DNA from: Vibrio japonicus
GTDB taxonomy: Bacteria; Pseudomonadota; Gammaproteobacteria; Enterobacterales; Vibrionaceae
NCBI RefSeq assembly: GCF_024582835.1
Contig: NZ_CP102096.1
Span: 2,170,001-2,234,000 of the forward strand
DNA: 64,000 nucleotides
Direction of reading: 5' to 3'
The notes below the pieces were generated by a model, which saw only the letters and a program-made list of their open reading frames with translations, did no database searches and had not been told where the DNA came from. Positions within the stretch are counted from its first letter, which is position 1. Every line of letters starts with the position of its first letter. The position numbers and the translations under genes were made by a program. Positions 27,595 through 40,894 of this stretch are shown here, piece by piece.

Positions 27595-28090
27595 GTATCT
27601 ATACTTGGATGGCCTCATAGAAACTAACATCCGTACGCCCCGTTTGCTGGTCGTAAGAGTGGTAGAGTTCAAACAAGGGCGTTCATCCAACTCAATCACT
27701 TGTGCGACGGTTTCCTCAATCAACTGATTCCAAAACTGGCTATACTGCAGCTTATCTTCTACTGTCTTGCGCAGCACTGCATAACTACCAAAAGGAACGG
27801 TAGTCACTTCTATGCCACTACTAGTCTCAATACCATACGGGACGACAAGCGCGATATCAGTGCGACACTTATCTTCTGGAGTTATATTTGGCTTGTTGTT
27901 GTAGATAAATAGACACGCTCCAGTACCCACTTTTGCACCGACTCATAGGTAAAGTATTTGTACTCCTGGCTCATAATTTTCACCGTATGGTCCAGCAACA
28001 GGTACCTAAGTGATCGTTCTTTTCGGATGGCTTTCTATTTTCATCTCAAGTTTCCCTGATTGGTTTAACTTGAACTCAGCATAGCTAATA
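27589..28090 (-). pseudogene. Remnant of an AraC-family regulator with GyrI-like effector domain
   Basis: One reading frame from the IS junction to 27589 gives the C-terminal effector domain of an AraC/GyrI-like regulator: KIESHPKRTIT, stop, VPVAGPYGENYEP, then after a second stop VGAKVGTGACLFIYNNKPNITP, EKCRTDIALVVPYGIE-like sequence and VPFGSYAVLRKTVED. The two in-frame stops (TAG at about 28008, TGA at about 27942) fall where the family usually has an aromatic residue. The N-terminal HTH half is missing; the frame runs directly into the IS630 end. The last 113 codons are still open and could be mistaken for a gene. Confidence 0.85.
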
Positions 28091-28149
28091 CCAATCTAAG
28101 AAAAAATATGATCTAATTTAAGGCCATTCAACAATAGAATGTATTCGCT

Positions 28150-28638
28150 ATGGATAGCCTCAAGAATATTGATTTTAAAAAGCTCGCAAGCCAGCAGAAA
28201 TCCATCCAGATGAAAATGAGATTGCTCGCACTTGCTCATTTCAAAGATGGACACTCTCGTACCCAAATCGCCAAGTTTCTTAAGGTGAGCCGAACCAGTG
28301 TTAATCGATGGGTTCAAATCTTTCTTGAAGAAGGATTAGAAGGGCTGAAGGAAAAGCCAAGAACGGGAAGACCACCATTATTAACTTCTGAACAAAGGGA
28401 GCAATTGAGCCAATACATCAAAGATAAAGCTCATGATACTCAAGGTGGGCGACTGACCGGCGCCGATATCCATGCCTATATTGTGAAAGAATTTGGCCAG
28501 CATTATCATCCTGATTCTATCTATTACCTACTCGAGCATATGGGTTTCTCATGGGTCACTTCCCGTTCAAAACACCCACAACAATCCCAAGCGATACAGG
28601 AAGATTTTAAAAAAACTCCAAGACGAAACGATCCTTAA
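28150..28638 (+). CDS. IS630 transposase, N-terminal frame (copy 1)
   Basis: A 162-residue frame with the DNA-binding part of an IS630 transposase: HTH with DGHSRTQIAKFLKVSRTSVNRWV, a second HTH-like linker domain with KEKPRTGRPPLL (a GRPR-type motif), and LTGADIHAYIVKEFG. It ends 23 bases after a run of seven A (28609-28615). The downstream DDE frame is reached by a net +1 (or -2) shift at that run. Confidence 0.88.
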   Translation: MDSLKNIDFKKLASQQKSIQMKMRLLALAHFKDGHSRTQIAKFLKVSRTSVNRWVQIFLEEGLEGLKEKPRTGRPPLLTSEQREQLSQYIKDKAHDTQGGRLTGADIHAYIVKEFGQHYHPDSIYYLLEHMGFSWVTSRSKHPQQSQAIQEDFKKTPRRNDP

Positions 28639-29185
28639 GATCCCAGGTCATGTCGCTTTAAAGCATGTCGATATCTGGTTTCAGGATGAAGCTCGATTTG
28701 GGCAACAAAATACAACAACACGGTTATGGGCTGAAAGAGGCACACGTCCCAGAGCAGTGAAGCAACAACAGTTCGAATATGCGTATCTATTTGGTTCTGT
28801 CTGTCCTCAAAAAGGTATTGGTGAGGCTATCGTTGTCCCATGGGTCAATAAAGACCTCATGATTGAGCATTTAAAGCAAATATCGGCGGTCACTGAAAAA
28901 GGACGTCATGCCGTCATCATTATGGATGGCGCAGGATGGCATACAGAAGATATCGCTAATGGCTTTCAGAACATCAGTGTCATCAAACTTCCCCCCTATT
29001 CTCCAGAGCTAAACCCTATAGAACAAGTATGGAGCTGGATGAGACAACACTATCTCGCCAATCAGTCTTTTGCGGATTACGAAGACATTGTCTCCAAAGT
29101 GTGTAGGGCTTGGAATCGTTTTTTGGCATGCTCCAACAGAGTCACCAAGATGTGTTCGAGAGAATGGGCAGACCTGACCAGTTAA
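28493..29185 (+). CDS. IS630 transposase, catalytic DDE frame (copy 1)
   Basis: The meaningful part begins near 28610, after the A7 run. It carries the DDE triad: DEARFG, IIMDGAGWH and LPPYSPELNPIEQVWSWMR. The first 40 residues of this open frame are out-of-frame translation of the first part, so a separate start is unlikely; the active enzyme should be a frameshifted fusion of about 340 residues. Confidence 0.85.
   Translation: MASIIILILSITYSSIWVSHGSLPVQNTHNNPKRYRKILKKLQDETILKIPGHVALKHVDIWFQDEARFGQQNTTTRLWAERGTRPRAVKQQQFEYAYLFGSVCPQKGIGEAIVVPWVNKDLMIEHLKQISAVTEKGRHAVIIMDGAGWHTEDIANGFQNISVIKLPPYSPELNPIEQVWSWMRQHYLANQSFADYEDIVSKVCRAWNRFLACSNRVTKMCSREWADLTS
28609..28615 (+). other. A7 frameshift/slippage site (copy 1)
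   Basis: Seven A between TTTT and CTCC. Moving from the first frame to the second needs loss of one base (net +1). RNA polymerase slippage giving A6 transcripts, or ribosomal shifting, could produce the fused transposase. Confidence 0.6.
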
Positions 29186-29264
29186 TTTTCCAGATTGGTA
29201 TAATACCAATCTAAGAAAAAATATGATCTAATTTAAGGCCATTCAACAATAGAATGTATTCGCT

Positions 29265-29753
29265 ATGGATAGCCTCAAGAATATTGATTTTAAAAAGCTC
29301 GCAAGCCAGCAGAAATCCATCCAGATGAAAATGAGATTGCTCGCACTTGCTCATTTCAAAGATGGACACTCTCGTACCCAAATCGCCAAGTTTCTTAAGG
29401 TGAGCCGAACCAGTGTTAATCGATGGGTTCAAATCTTTCTTGAAGAAGGATTAGAAGGGCTGAAGGAAAAGCCAAGAACGGGAAGACCACCATTATTAAC
29501 TTCTGAACAAAGGGAGCAATTGAGCCAATACATCAAAGATAAAGCTCATGATACTCAAGGTGGGCGACTGACCGGCGCCGATATCCATGCCTATATTGTG
29601 AAAGAATTTGGCCAGCATTATCATCCTGATTCTATCTATTACCTACTCGAGCATATGGGTTTCTCATGGGTCACTTCCCGTTCAAAACACCCACAACAAT
29701 CCCAAGCGATACAGGAAGATTTTAAAAAAACTCCAAGACGAAACGATCCTTAA
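29265..29753 (+). CDS. IS630 transposase, N-terminal frame (copy 2)
   Basis: Identical in translation to the first frame of copy 1 (162 residues, paired HTH domains). It ends shortly after the A7 run at 29724-29730. Confidence 0.87.
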   Translation: MDSLKNIDFKKLASQQKSIQMKMRLLALAHFKDGHSRTQIAKFLKVSRTSVNRWVQIFLEEGLEGLKEKPRTGRPPLLTSEQREQLSQYIKDKAHDTQGGRLTGADIHAYIVKEFGQHYHPDSIYYLLEHMGFSWVTSRSKHPQQSQAIQEDFKKTPRRNDP

Positions 29754-30300
29754 GATCCCAGGTCATGTCGCTTTAAAGCATGTCGATATCTGGTTTCAGG
29801 ATGAAGCTCGATTTGGGCAACAAAATACAACAACACGGTTATGGGCTGAAAGAGGCACACGTCCCAGAGCAGTGAAGCAACAACAGTTCGAATATGCGTA
29901 TCTATTTGGTTCTGTCTGTCCTCAAAAAGGTATTGGTGAGGCTATCGTTGTCCCATGGGTCAATAAAGACCTCATGATTGAGCATTTAAAGCAAATATCG
30001 GCGGTCACTGAAAAAGGACGTCATGCCGTCATCATTATGGATGGCGCAGGATGGCATACAGAAGATATCGCTAATGGCTTTCAGAACATCAGTGTCATCA
30101 AACTTCCCCCCTATTCTCCAGAGCTAAACCCTATAGAACAAGTATGGAGCTGGATGAGACAACACTATCTCGCCAATCAGTCTTTTGCGGATTACGAAGA
30201 CATTGTCTCCAAAGTGTGTAGGGCTTGGAATCGTTTTTTGGCATGCTCCAACAGAGTCACCAAGATGTGTTCGAGAGAATGGGCAGACCTGACCAGTTAA
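29608..30300 (+). CDS. IS630 transposase, catalytic DDE frame (copy 2)
   Basis: Identical in translation to the second frame of copy 1, with an intact DDE triad. Both copies therefore look potentially active, subject to the frameshift at 29724-29730. Confidence 0.85.
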   Translation: MASIIILILSITYSSIWVSHGSLPVQNTHNNPKRYRKILKKLQDETILKIPGHVALKHVDIWFQDEARFGQQNTTTRLWAERGTRPRAVKQQQFEYAYLFGSVCPQKGIGEAIVVPWVNKDLMIEHLKQISAVTEKGRHAVIIMDGAGWHTEDIANGFQNISVIKLPPYSPELNPIEQVWSWMRQHYLANQSFADYEDIVSKVCRAWNRFLACSNRVTKMCSREWADLTS

Positions 30301-30337
30301 TTTTCCAGATTGGTATAATAAGAACATCTAGGGATAC

Positions 30338-30369
30338 GAAAAAGGCTCTAGTCTTTCGACTAGAGCCTT
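30338..30369 (-). terminator. rRNA operon terminator
   Basis: Perfect 12-bp stem (30342-30353 with 30358-30369), loop TTTC, followed on the minus strand by five U, immediately after tRNA-Trp. Confidence 0.93.
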
Positions 30370-30374
30370 AAATA

Positions 30375-30451
<77 letters not shown>

Positions 30452-30486
30452 GAAGTTCGTGTTTAATGAGACGACTCTCGAATAAG

Positions 30487-30563
30487 TGGCGGAGCGGACG
30501 GGACTCGAACCCGCGACCCCCGGCGTGACAGGCCGGTATTCTAACCAACTGAACTACCGCTCC
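30487..30563 (-). tRNA. tRNA-Asp (GTC)
   Basis: A 77-base cloverleaf beginning GGAGCGGTAGTTCAG, anticodon GTC in CTGTCAC, GTTCGAGTCC T-arm and encoded CCA. It lies between 5S rRNA and tRNA-Trp, the same distal order as in some enteric rRNA operons. Confidence 0.97.
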
Positions 30564-30592
30564 GCACTGGTTAGACCTAAGTCTAAATTTAA

Positions 30593-30712
30593 AGCCTGGC
30601 GATGTCCTACTCTCACATGGGGAAACCCCACACTACCATCGGCGCTAATTCGTTTCACTTCTGAGTTCGGCATGGAAATCAGGTGGGTCCAAATCGCTAT
30701 GGTCGCCAAGCA
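30593..30712 (-). rRNA. rrf: 5S ribosomal RNA
   Basis: 120 bases. The 5' end TGCTTGGCGACC pairs with the 3' end CGCCAGGC, and the internal CCGAACTCAGAAGTGAAACG stretch is diagnostic. It is the third rRNA of the operon. Confidence 0.96.
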
Positions 30713-30815
30713 AATTCTTACTCTCTATTTCTAGAGAAAATCTGGAAAGCTGTTTTGTGTTCTCTACACATTCAATGTTCTTACTTTGAGTCCATCAAAA
30801 CCCTTTGGGTGTTGT

Positions 30816-33706
<2,891 letters not shown>

Positions 33707-34022
33707 ATACAACCCCAAAGAGTTTCGCGGAGCGAATCTTGAGGATGTTGTTTAAACAACCAAAGTTGCTATCTCATTATTTGAATGAGCGAGATAGCTT
33801 TCGATTTTGCCGGACTCAATTTCTTTTTATTTTACTTTTTATAAAAGTGAAAACAAAAAGCCAAGAACACTTGAATGTGTTGTTTTGGTGTTTGTCATAA
33901 AGACAAACATTGAGAACTTTACAAACAACAATAAATTGTTGTTTTGTCAGCTTTCCAAATTGTTAAAGAGCTAGATTCATTAAAGAACCATTTTTAAACA
34001 CACTCGCAAGAATGCTTAAAGA

Positions 34023-34098
34023 TGGTGGAGCTAAGCAGGATCGAACTGCTGACCTCCTGCGTGCAAGGCAGGCGCTCTCCCAGCTGAGCTATAGCCCC
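34023..34098 (-). tRNA. tRNA-Ala (TGC)
   Basis: 76 bases, GGGGCTATAGCTCAGC start, anticodon TGC in TTGCACG, encoded CCA. It is in the spacer downstream of tRNA-Ile. Confidence 0.97.
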
Positions 34099-34141
34099 AT
34101 CAAGGTGTCGATACTGTATGCCAATCTCCTGGGAGGAAGAT

Positions 34142-34218
34142 TGGTGGGTCTGAGTGGACTTGAACCACCGACCTCTCGCTTATCAGGCGAACGCTCTAAC
34201 CACCTGAGCTACAGACCC
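34142..34218 (-). tRNA. tRNA-Ile (GAT)
   Basis: 77 bases, GGGTCTGTAGCTCAGG start, anticodon GAT in CTGATAA, encoded CCA. It is the first spacer tRNA after 16S. Confidence 0.97.
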
Positions 34219-34282
34219 AGTATCGTCTCTTAAACTATAAACATATCAATCTGTGTGAACACTCATCGCAATAATCATCGTA

Positions 34283-35834
<1,552 letters not shown>

Positions 35835-36101
35835 AAAGTTTTGATTCCCTAAATAAATAGGGGAGGCTCAATGAATACTGACTTCAAAACTACTAATGTA
35901 ATTTTAAAGCTATTATCGTCCCAACAGAACGATAATGAATTGACTGTGCTGAATCCGAAGATTCAATGGTCACTTCGTATCATTGAAACCTAAATTGTTT
36001 CCGAAGAAACTATTTGGATTATCATCAACGAGTGCCCACACAGATTGATAGGTTTATATTGTTAAAGAGCTTGTTTTGAGACCCTCTCAAAACGGACGGC
36101 C
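35835..36101 (-). other. rRNA leader with boxA
   Basis: The transcribed leader between P2 and 16S. It contains the boxA AGCTCTTTAACA at 36060-36071, plus sequences flanking 16S that would form the processing stem. No gene is present. Confidence 0.75.
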
Positions 36102-36129
36102 ATTTTAGCGAGATAACCAATCGTGTCAA
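36102..36129 (-). promoter_or_regulatory. rRNA promoter P2
   Basis: On the minus strand: TTGACA (36124-36129), 16-base spacer, TAAAAT (36102-36107). The perfect -35 and its place closer to 16S fit P2 of a rRNA operon. Confidence 0.8.
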
Positions 36130-36225
36130 ACACTTTTTCGTTATTTCTTTGAAAGTAAGTAATCTTAACTTTCACCGTCTTATTGCCTTGCTTCTCAGCT
36201 CGGTTTCCCGTGGCAACGGAGGCGC

Positions 36226-36275
36226 ATTATAGGGAGGAATTAGGAATGCGCAATAGAAAATATGAAAAAAACTCG
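36226..36275 (-). promoter_or_regulatory. rRNA promoter P1 with UP element
   Basis: On the minus strand: A-rich UP-like stretch (36252-36275), TTGCGC (36248-36253), 16-base spacer, perfect TATAAT (36226-36231) and a GC-rich discriminator GCGCCTCC. This closely resembles E. coli rrn P1 promoters, so growth-rate and ppGpp control is expected. Confidence 0.88.
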
Positions 36276-36325
36276 CACTTCGGATTCGTTCGTTCACATT
36301 TCAACCAAACCGCATTAAAGATAAA

Positions 36326-36352
36326 CAAAAAGGGCCTTGATAGGCCCTTTTA
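36326..36352 (-). terminator. clpB terminator
   Basis: AAAGGGCC-TTGATA-GGCCCTTT stem (36329-36336 with 36343-36350) followed on the minus strand by U-rich sequence, 12 bases past the clpB stop. Confidence 0.88.
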
Positions 36353-36363
36353 AGTTAACTGAA

Positions 36364-38937
36364 TTACTGATGTGCAATGATCTGGTCGTTGCTGACTACC
36401 AACTTGATTGGTTTGTCTGGCACAACATTCCCCGCCAATATCTCTTTGGCTAATGGGTTTTCGACACTTTGTTGGATCGCACGCTTCAATGGACGAGCAC
36501 CATATACAGGGTCAAATCCAACTTGAGCGATATGCTCTAACGCTTTATCCGAGACTTCTAGTACAAAGCCTTTTTCTTCCATTCTCGACGCTAAGCGTTT
36601 CAACTGAATAGAAGCAATAGACTTAATGTGGTCTTGTCCGAGCGGGTGGAACACGACACTTTCATCAACACGGTTGAGGAACTCGGGACGGAAGTGTTTG
36701 CTAACGACATCCATCACCTGCTCTTTCATACCTTCGTAATCTAGTGAACCGAAATTCTCTTGAATACGTGTTGAGCCTAGGTTAGAAGTCATGATCACCA
36801 CTGTATTACGGAAATCGACCGTTCTACCCTGCCCGTCAGTTAGGCGACCATCATCCAATACTTGAAGTAGAATGTTGAATACGTCTGGATGCGCTTTTTC
36901 CACTTCATCAAGAAGAATGACTGAATAAGGCTTGCGTCTTACTGCTTCAGTTAAGTAGCCCCCTTCTTCATACCCCACATAACCAGGAGGAGCACCAACG
37001 AGTCGAGCAACCGAGTGTTTCTCCATGAACTCTGACATATCGATACGAACCATCGCATCTTCACTGTCAAACATGAAGCTCGCTAGTGTTTTACATAACT
37101 CAGTTTTACCCACCCCAGTCGGACCTAAGAATAGGAATGAACCAATTGGTCGATTCGGATCTGATAAACCAGCCCGACTACGGCGGATCGCATTCGATAC
37201 CACTTCCACCGCTTCCATTTGGCCAATCACACGTTTGTGCAATACTTCTTCCATACGTAGCAGCTTCTCTTTTTCAGCTTCTAGCATTTTAGAAACCGGA
37301 ATGCCCGTTTGTTTCGAGAGCACTTCAGCTATTTCGTTGTCTGTTACCTTATTGCGTAATAAGGTCATCTCTTGCATTTCAGCTTGTGTCGCGAGATCGA
37401 GTTGTTTCTCTAGCTCGGGGATTCGGCCGTACTGAAGCTCAGACATTCGATTCAAATCACCCGCTCGACGCGCGAATTCCATATCCATACGCGCTTGTTC
37501 AAGCTCGGACTTGATATGCTGCGTACCCGAGAGCGAGGCTTTTTCCGCATTCCAAACCTCTTCAAGCTCGGCAAATTCACGTTCTTTCTCTGACAATTCC
37601 TCATTGAGAATATCTAAACGCTTTTCACTCGCTTCATCATGCTCGTTAATCAAAGCTTGCTGCTCGATCTTGAGTTGGATAATTTTACGTTCCAGTTTGT
37701 CTAGCGATTCTGGTTTAGAGTCAATTTGCATCCTGATGCTTGAAGCTGCTTCATCAATCAGGTCAATCGCTTTATCCGGCAATTGACGATCCGATACGTA
37801 GCGATGCGACAAACTCGCTGCGGCGACGATCGCTGGGTCGGTAATTTCTACATGGTGGTGCAATTCGTAGCGCTCTTTCAAACCACGTAAAATCGCAACG
37901 GTATCTTCAACCGTTGGCTCATCCACCAGCACTTTTTGGAATCGTCGTTCTAACGCCGGATCTTTCTCAATATACTTACGATATTCATCTAATGTGGTCG
38001 CTCCGACGCAGTGAAGTTCGCCACGAGCTAGCGCAGGCTTGAGCATATTACCGGCATCCATCGAACCTTCGCCTTTACCCGCACCGACCATGGTATGCAT
38101 TTCGTCGATAAAGAGGATAATGTTGCCTTCTTCTTTAGCCAGTTCGTTCAGGACCGATTTCAAGCGTTCTTCGAACTCACCACGGTATTTGGCCCCCGCC
38201 ACTAACGCGCCCATATCCAACGCCAGTACGCGTCGGCCACGAAGACCTTCCGGAACCTCGTTATTAATGATACGTTGAGCAAGTCCTTCAACAATAGCGG
38301 TTTTACCAACACCAGGTTCACCTATGATCACAGGGTTGTTTTTAGTACGACGTTGCAGCACTTGAATAGTGCGACGAATCTCATCGTCTCGTCCGATCAC
38401 CGGATCCAGTTTGCCTTGCTCGGCTCTTTCTGTCAGGTCGATAGTAAACTTCTCAAGTGCTTGACGAAGTTCCTCAGCATTCGGATCATTGACTTTTTGC
38501 CCGCCGCGAACTTTATCTATCGCTTCATTGAGTTTGGTCTCTGTGAGACCTTGTTCTTTTAAAAGCGCGCCTAATGGGCCACGATCTTGTATTGCTGCAA
38601 GCAAAAATATTTCTGAGGAGATGTAAGCATCTTGTCGTTTCTGCGCGACTTTATCGCACAAATTAAACAAGGTGCCCATTGAACTGGATAATTGAACATC
38701 GCCACCGATACCACTTACTTTCGGGAAACGATCTAGGATCTCACTTAGCTTGGAACGAAGCTGCGTCACATCGACATTGAGCATTGTTAGCAGCGGTCGA
38801 ATTGGACTTCCGTCCTGATCCATAAGAGCCACCATCAGGTGTGCTGGCTCAATGTACTGATGGTCGCGGCCCAACGCCAATGATTGAGCGTCAGATATTG
38901 CGATTTGGAATTTGCTTGTGAATCTGTCAAGACGCAT
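36364..38937 (-). CDS. clpB: ClpB, Hsp100 disaggregase
   Basis: An 857-residue ClpB: N-terminal Clp domain (1-145), first AAA+ with [10 protein letters not shown] (about 205-214), a long coiled-coil middle domain (about 410-530) and second AAA+ with [10 protein letters not shown] (about 603-612). It dissolves protein aggregates with DnaK. The coiled-coil M domain separates it from ClpA/ClpC. It is upstream of the rRNA operon in the same direction and is preceded by a sigma-32-type promoter. Confidence 0.97.
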   Translation of the reverse strand: MRLDRFTSKFQIAISDAQSLALGRDHQYIEPAHLMVALMDQDGSPIRPLLTMLNVDVTQLRSKLSEILDRFPKVSGIGGDVQLSSSMGTLFNLCDKVAQKRQDAYISSEIFLLAAIQDRGPLGALLKEQGLTETKLNEAIDKVRGGQKVNDPNAEELRQALEKFTIDLTERAEQGKLDPVIGRDDEIRRTIQVLQRRTKNNPVIIGEPGVGKTAIVEGLAQRIINNEVPEGLRGRRVLALDMGALVAGAKYRGEFEERLKSVLNELAKEEGNIILFIDEMHTMVGAGKGEGSMDAGNMLKPALARGELHCVGATTLDEYRKYIEKDPALERRFQKVLVDEPTVEDTVAILRGLKERYELHHHVEITDPAIVAAASLSHRYVSDRQLPDKAIDLIDEAASSIRMQIDSKPESLDKLERKIIQLKIEQQALINEHDEASEKRLDILNEELSEKEREFAELEEVWNAEKASLSGTQHIKSELEQARMDMEFARRAGDLNRMSELQYGRIPELEKQLDLATQAEMQEMTLLRNKVTDNEIAEVLSKQTGIPVSKMLEAEKEKLLRMEEVLHKRVIGQMEAVEVVSNAIRRSRAGLSDPNRPIGSFLFLGPTGVGKTELCKTLASFMFDSEDAMVRIDMSEFMEKHSVARLVGAPPGYVGYEEGGYLTEAVRRKPYSVILLDEVEKAHPDVFNILLQVLDDGRLTDGQGRTVDFRNTVVIMTSNLGSTRIQENFGSLDYEGMKEQVMDVVSKHFRPEFLNRVDESVVFHPLGQDHIKSIASIQLKRLASRMEEKGFVLEVSDKALEHIAQVGFDPVYGARPLKRAIQQSVENPLAKEILAGNVVPDKPIKLVVSNDQIIAHQ

Positions 38938-38984
38938 ATCTACCTTCCTAACCTCAAATAAGAGAATTCTTTTGACAGTATGAA

Positions 38985-39013
38985 AGATGGTTACGTCTGC
39001 TTAGATTTTCAAG
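38985..39013 (-). promoter_or_regulatory. Sigma-32 (heat-shock) promoter of clpB
   Basis: On the minus strand CTTGAAA (39007-39013), 14-base spacer, AACCATCT (38985-38992). This fits the RpoH consensus CTTGAAA-N(13-15)-CCCCATNT except for two C-to-A changes. It lies about 48 bases upstream of the clpB ATG. Confidence 0.75.
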
Positions 39014-39050
39014 GGGAGTATGTTAGGTTTCCCTAAAATTAACAAGATGG

Positions 39051-39779
39051 CTACTCTTCAATCCAGATAAAACTAGCTTGACGGCCGGTGATGCCATCAC
39101 GGCGATAAGAATAAAAACGCTCTTTATCTTCAACCGTACAAAGGTCACTGTAATAAACTTGGTTTACCCCAGCTTTATTTAAACGTTGAGTGACCAACAT
39201 GTTCATGTTGGCTAGCCACTTACCTTGGACTTGTTTTGGAGAGAAAGCATTAGTCGCTTGGGATTCAAAACGGGTAAAAGCATCGACTACGTCTTGGCCA
39301 ACTTCAAAGGCCTCTGCACCAATAGCTGGCCCAATCCACGCCATCACATCGCCTTCAAACTTAGCAACCGCCTGCTCAACAATACCGTTGGCCAACCCTC
39401 TCCAGCCCGCATGCACGGCAGCGACTTGGGTTCCGCGAGTATTTGTGAGTAACACAGGCAGGCAATCGGCCGTCATTGCGCTACACACAACGTTGGCCGA
39501 GCTGGTAAATAGACCATCCGCATCCAGAACATTCATCGTTGGCTCGCTAAGCTCCAGCACTACCGTTGAGTGAGTCTGATTGAGCCAAACAGGTTTGCTT
39601 GGCATATCGGAGTGCTCAAACAACCACTGACGATTTTTATCTACAGTGGCGGCATCATCCCCAACATGATCACCAAGGTTTAACCCATGGTAAGGCGCAC
39701 GTGAAAAGCCACCCACACGAGTTGAAGCAAAAGCTTTTACCTTATTTGGTGCTGGCCAGTTAGGGATGATCATTTCCAT
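39051..39779 (-). CDS. pgeF: PgeF/YfiH, laccase-fold peptidoglycan editing factor
   Basis: A 242-residue YfiH-family protein: NWPAPNKVKAFASTRVGG at the N-terminus, metal-binding motifs LNQTHS and MTADCLPVL, AAVHAGWRGLANGI, and C-terminal RDGITGRQASFIWIE. The family was long called polyphenol oxidase; E. coli PgeF removes misincorporated L-serine-containing muropeptide precursors, and other members act on purine nucleosides. It begins 2 bases after the rluD stop, so it is co-transcribed and probably coupled. Confidence 0.92.
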   Translation of the reverse strand: MEMIIPNWPAPNKVKAFASTRVGGFSRAPYHGLNLGDHVGDDAATVDKNRQWLFEHSDMPSKPVWLNQTHSTVVLELSEPTMNVLDADGLFTSSANVVCSAMTADCLPVLLTNTRGTQVAAVHAGWRGLANGIVEQAVAKFEGDVMAWIGPAIGAEAFEVGQDVVDAFTRFESQATNAFSPKQVQGKWLANMNMLVTQRLNKAGVNQVYYSDLCTVEDKERFYSYRRDGITGRQASFIWIEE

Positions 39780-39781
39780 GA

Positions 39782-40759
39782 TTAAAACTCTTCTTCTAAA
39801 CCATGTTCTTGCGTGTCTTGACGAAGCGCTTCCGCCATTTCGACCATGTCATCAGGGACTGGCGCGTGAAACTCCAGTACTTCACCCGTAATTGGGTGCT
39901 CAAACCTTAGCATCACTGCGTGTAAGGCTTGACGATCAAAACTACGGATTTTCTCCGCTAGCTCTTCGGATGCCCCTGATGGAATACGTGCACGACCGCC
40001 ATACGCACTATCGCCTAATAACGGATGCTGCAAGTACGACATATGCACACGGATTTGGTGAGTACGACCCGTTTCTAGACGCAAGCGAATACGCGTATGC
40101 TCACGGAAATGCTCCGCAACACGGTAGTGAGTCACCGCTGGTTTACCCATAGGGCTCACTGCCATCAGTGTGCGTTTCGTTGAGTGACGACCAATTGGTT
40201 GCTCTACCTTACCACCCGCCGTCATACGACCAATCGCGATAGCTTCATATTCTCGCGTGATATTGCGTTTCTGTAGAGCGCGAACCAAACGAGTTTGAGC
40301 TGGAACGGTTTTCGCTACCACCATTAAGCCAGTGGTGTCTTTATCAAGACGGTGAACGATACCCGCACGAGGTACTTCTGCGATCGCAGGGTAATGGTGT
40401 AACAGCGCGTTTAGCACTGTACCATCGGGTGTACCCGCCCCAGGGTGAACCACAAAGTCACGAGGCTTGTTGATCACAATGATATCATCATCTTCGTAGA
40501 CGATATCTAAAGGAATATCCTGCGCTTCCCAGCGCTCCTCATCTTCAAGTTCCGCTTGCAGAGTTATGACTTCACCGCCCATAACTTTCGTACGCGGCTT
40601 TGTAATGATTTCACCATCAACCTGGACTTTACCTTCCAAAAGCCACTCTTTTAGTCGAGAGCGTGAGAAATCGGCGAATAATTCGGCTATAGCCTGATCT
40701 AGGCGTTGGCCTAACTGGCTATCTTTTACTGTGTTGGTTAATACAATCTGCTGAGCCAT
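39782..40759 (-). CDS. rluD: RluD, 23S rRNA pseudouridine synthase (1911/1915/1917)
   Basis: A 325-residue pseudouridine synthase: S4 RNA-binding domain at about 18-75 and a catalytic domain with the Asp in GIVHRLDKDTTGL (about 134-146) and a KRTLMAVSP / RTHQIRVH core. It modifies helix 69 of 23S rRNA. It is divergent from bamD (as in E. coli) and followed by pgeF. Confidence 0.95.
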   Translation of the reverse strand: MAQQIVLTNTVKDSQLGQRLDQAIAELFADFSRSRLKEWLLEGKVQVDGEIITKPRTKVMGGEVITLQAELEDEERWEAQDIPLDIVYEDDDIIVINKPRDFVVHPGAGTPDGTVLNALLHHYPAIAEVPRAGIVHRLDKDTTGLMVVAKTVPAQTRLVRALQKRNITREYEAIAIGRMTAGGKVEQPIGRHSTKRTLMAVSPMGKPAVTHYRVAEHFREHTRIRLRLETGRTHQIRVHMSYLQHPLLGDSAYGGRARIPSGASEELAEKIRSFDRQALHAVMLRFEHPITGEVLEFHAPVPDDMVEMAEALRQDTQEHGLEEEF

Positions 40760-40894
40760 ATTGAACTTTTTTAAAAACAGTGAGACTAATTGTCACTACT
40801 ATGGAAAAATATACTATTCGGACATTGTATCTGTTACTGCCCAGAAAGTAACGGAAGCAACAGAAATAATTATCTCAAGGAATCGAATCCTGAC

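Larger units (their letters stand above)
28091..29198 (+). mobile_element. IS630-family insertion sequence, copy 1
   Basis: A 1108-bp element bounded by inverted ends CCAATCT...AGATTGG and flanked on both sides by TA, the target dinucleotide of IS630/Tc1-mariner elements. It holds two overlapping frames that together encode a full DDE transposase. It truncates an AraC-type gene on its left. Ends were placed by eye; the two ends share only seven perfect bases before diverging. Confidence 0.88.
29206..30313 (+). mobile_element. IS630-family insertion sequence, copy 2 (head-to-tail)
   Basis: A second copy in the same orientation, offset by exactly 1115 bp from copy 1 and separated from it by TATAATA. 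It again has CCAATCT and AGATTGG ends with TA flanks. The sequence appears identical to copy 1 throughout, indicating very recent duplication or tandem insertion. Its right end lies 25 bases before the rRNA operon terminator. Confidence 0.88.
33707..34282 (-). other. 16S-23S spacer with boxA
   Basis: A 576-base spacer holding tRNA-Ile and tRNA-Ala. The 316 bases between tRNA-Ala and 23S contain the boxA GCTCTTTAACA (33961-33971) and AT-rich stems, including a CTATCTCATT/AATGAGCGAGATAG hairpin near 33768-33799. They would pair with the 23S flanks for RNase III processing. Confidence 0.75.

Noticed and set aside
27589..27930. A stand-alone 113-residue hypothetical protein
   Set aside because: The same frame continues upstream through two stops with recognisable AraC/GyrI-like domain sequence, so it is a pseudogene remnant.
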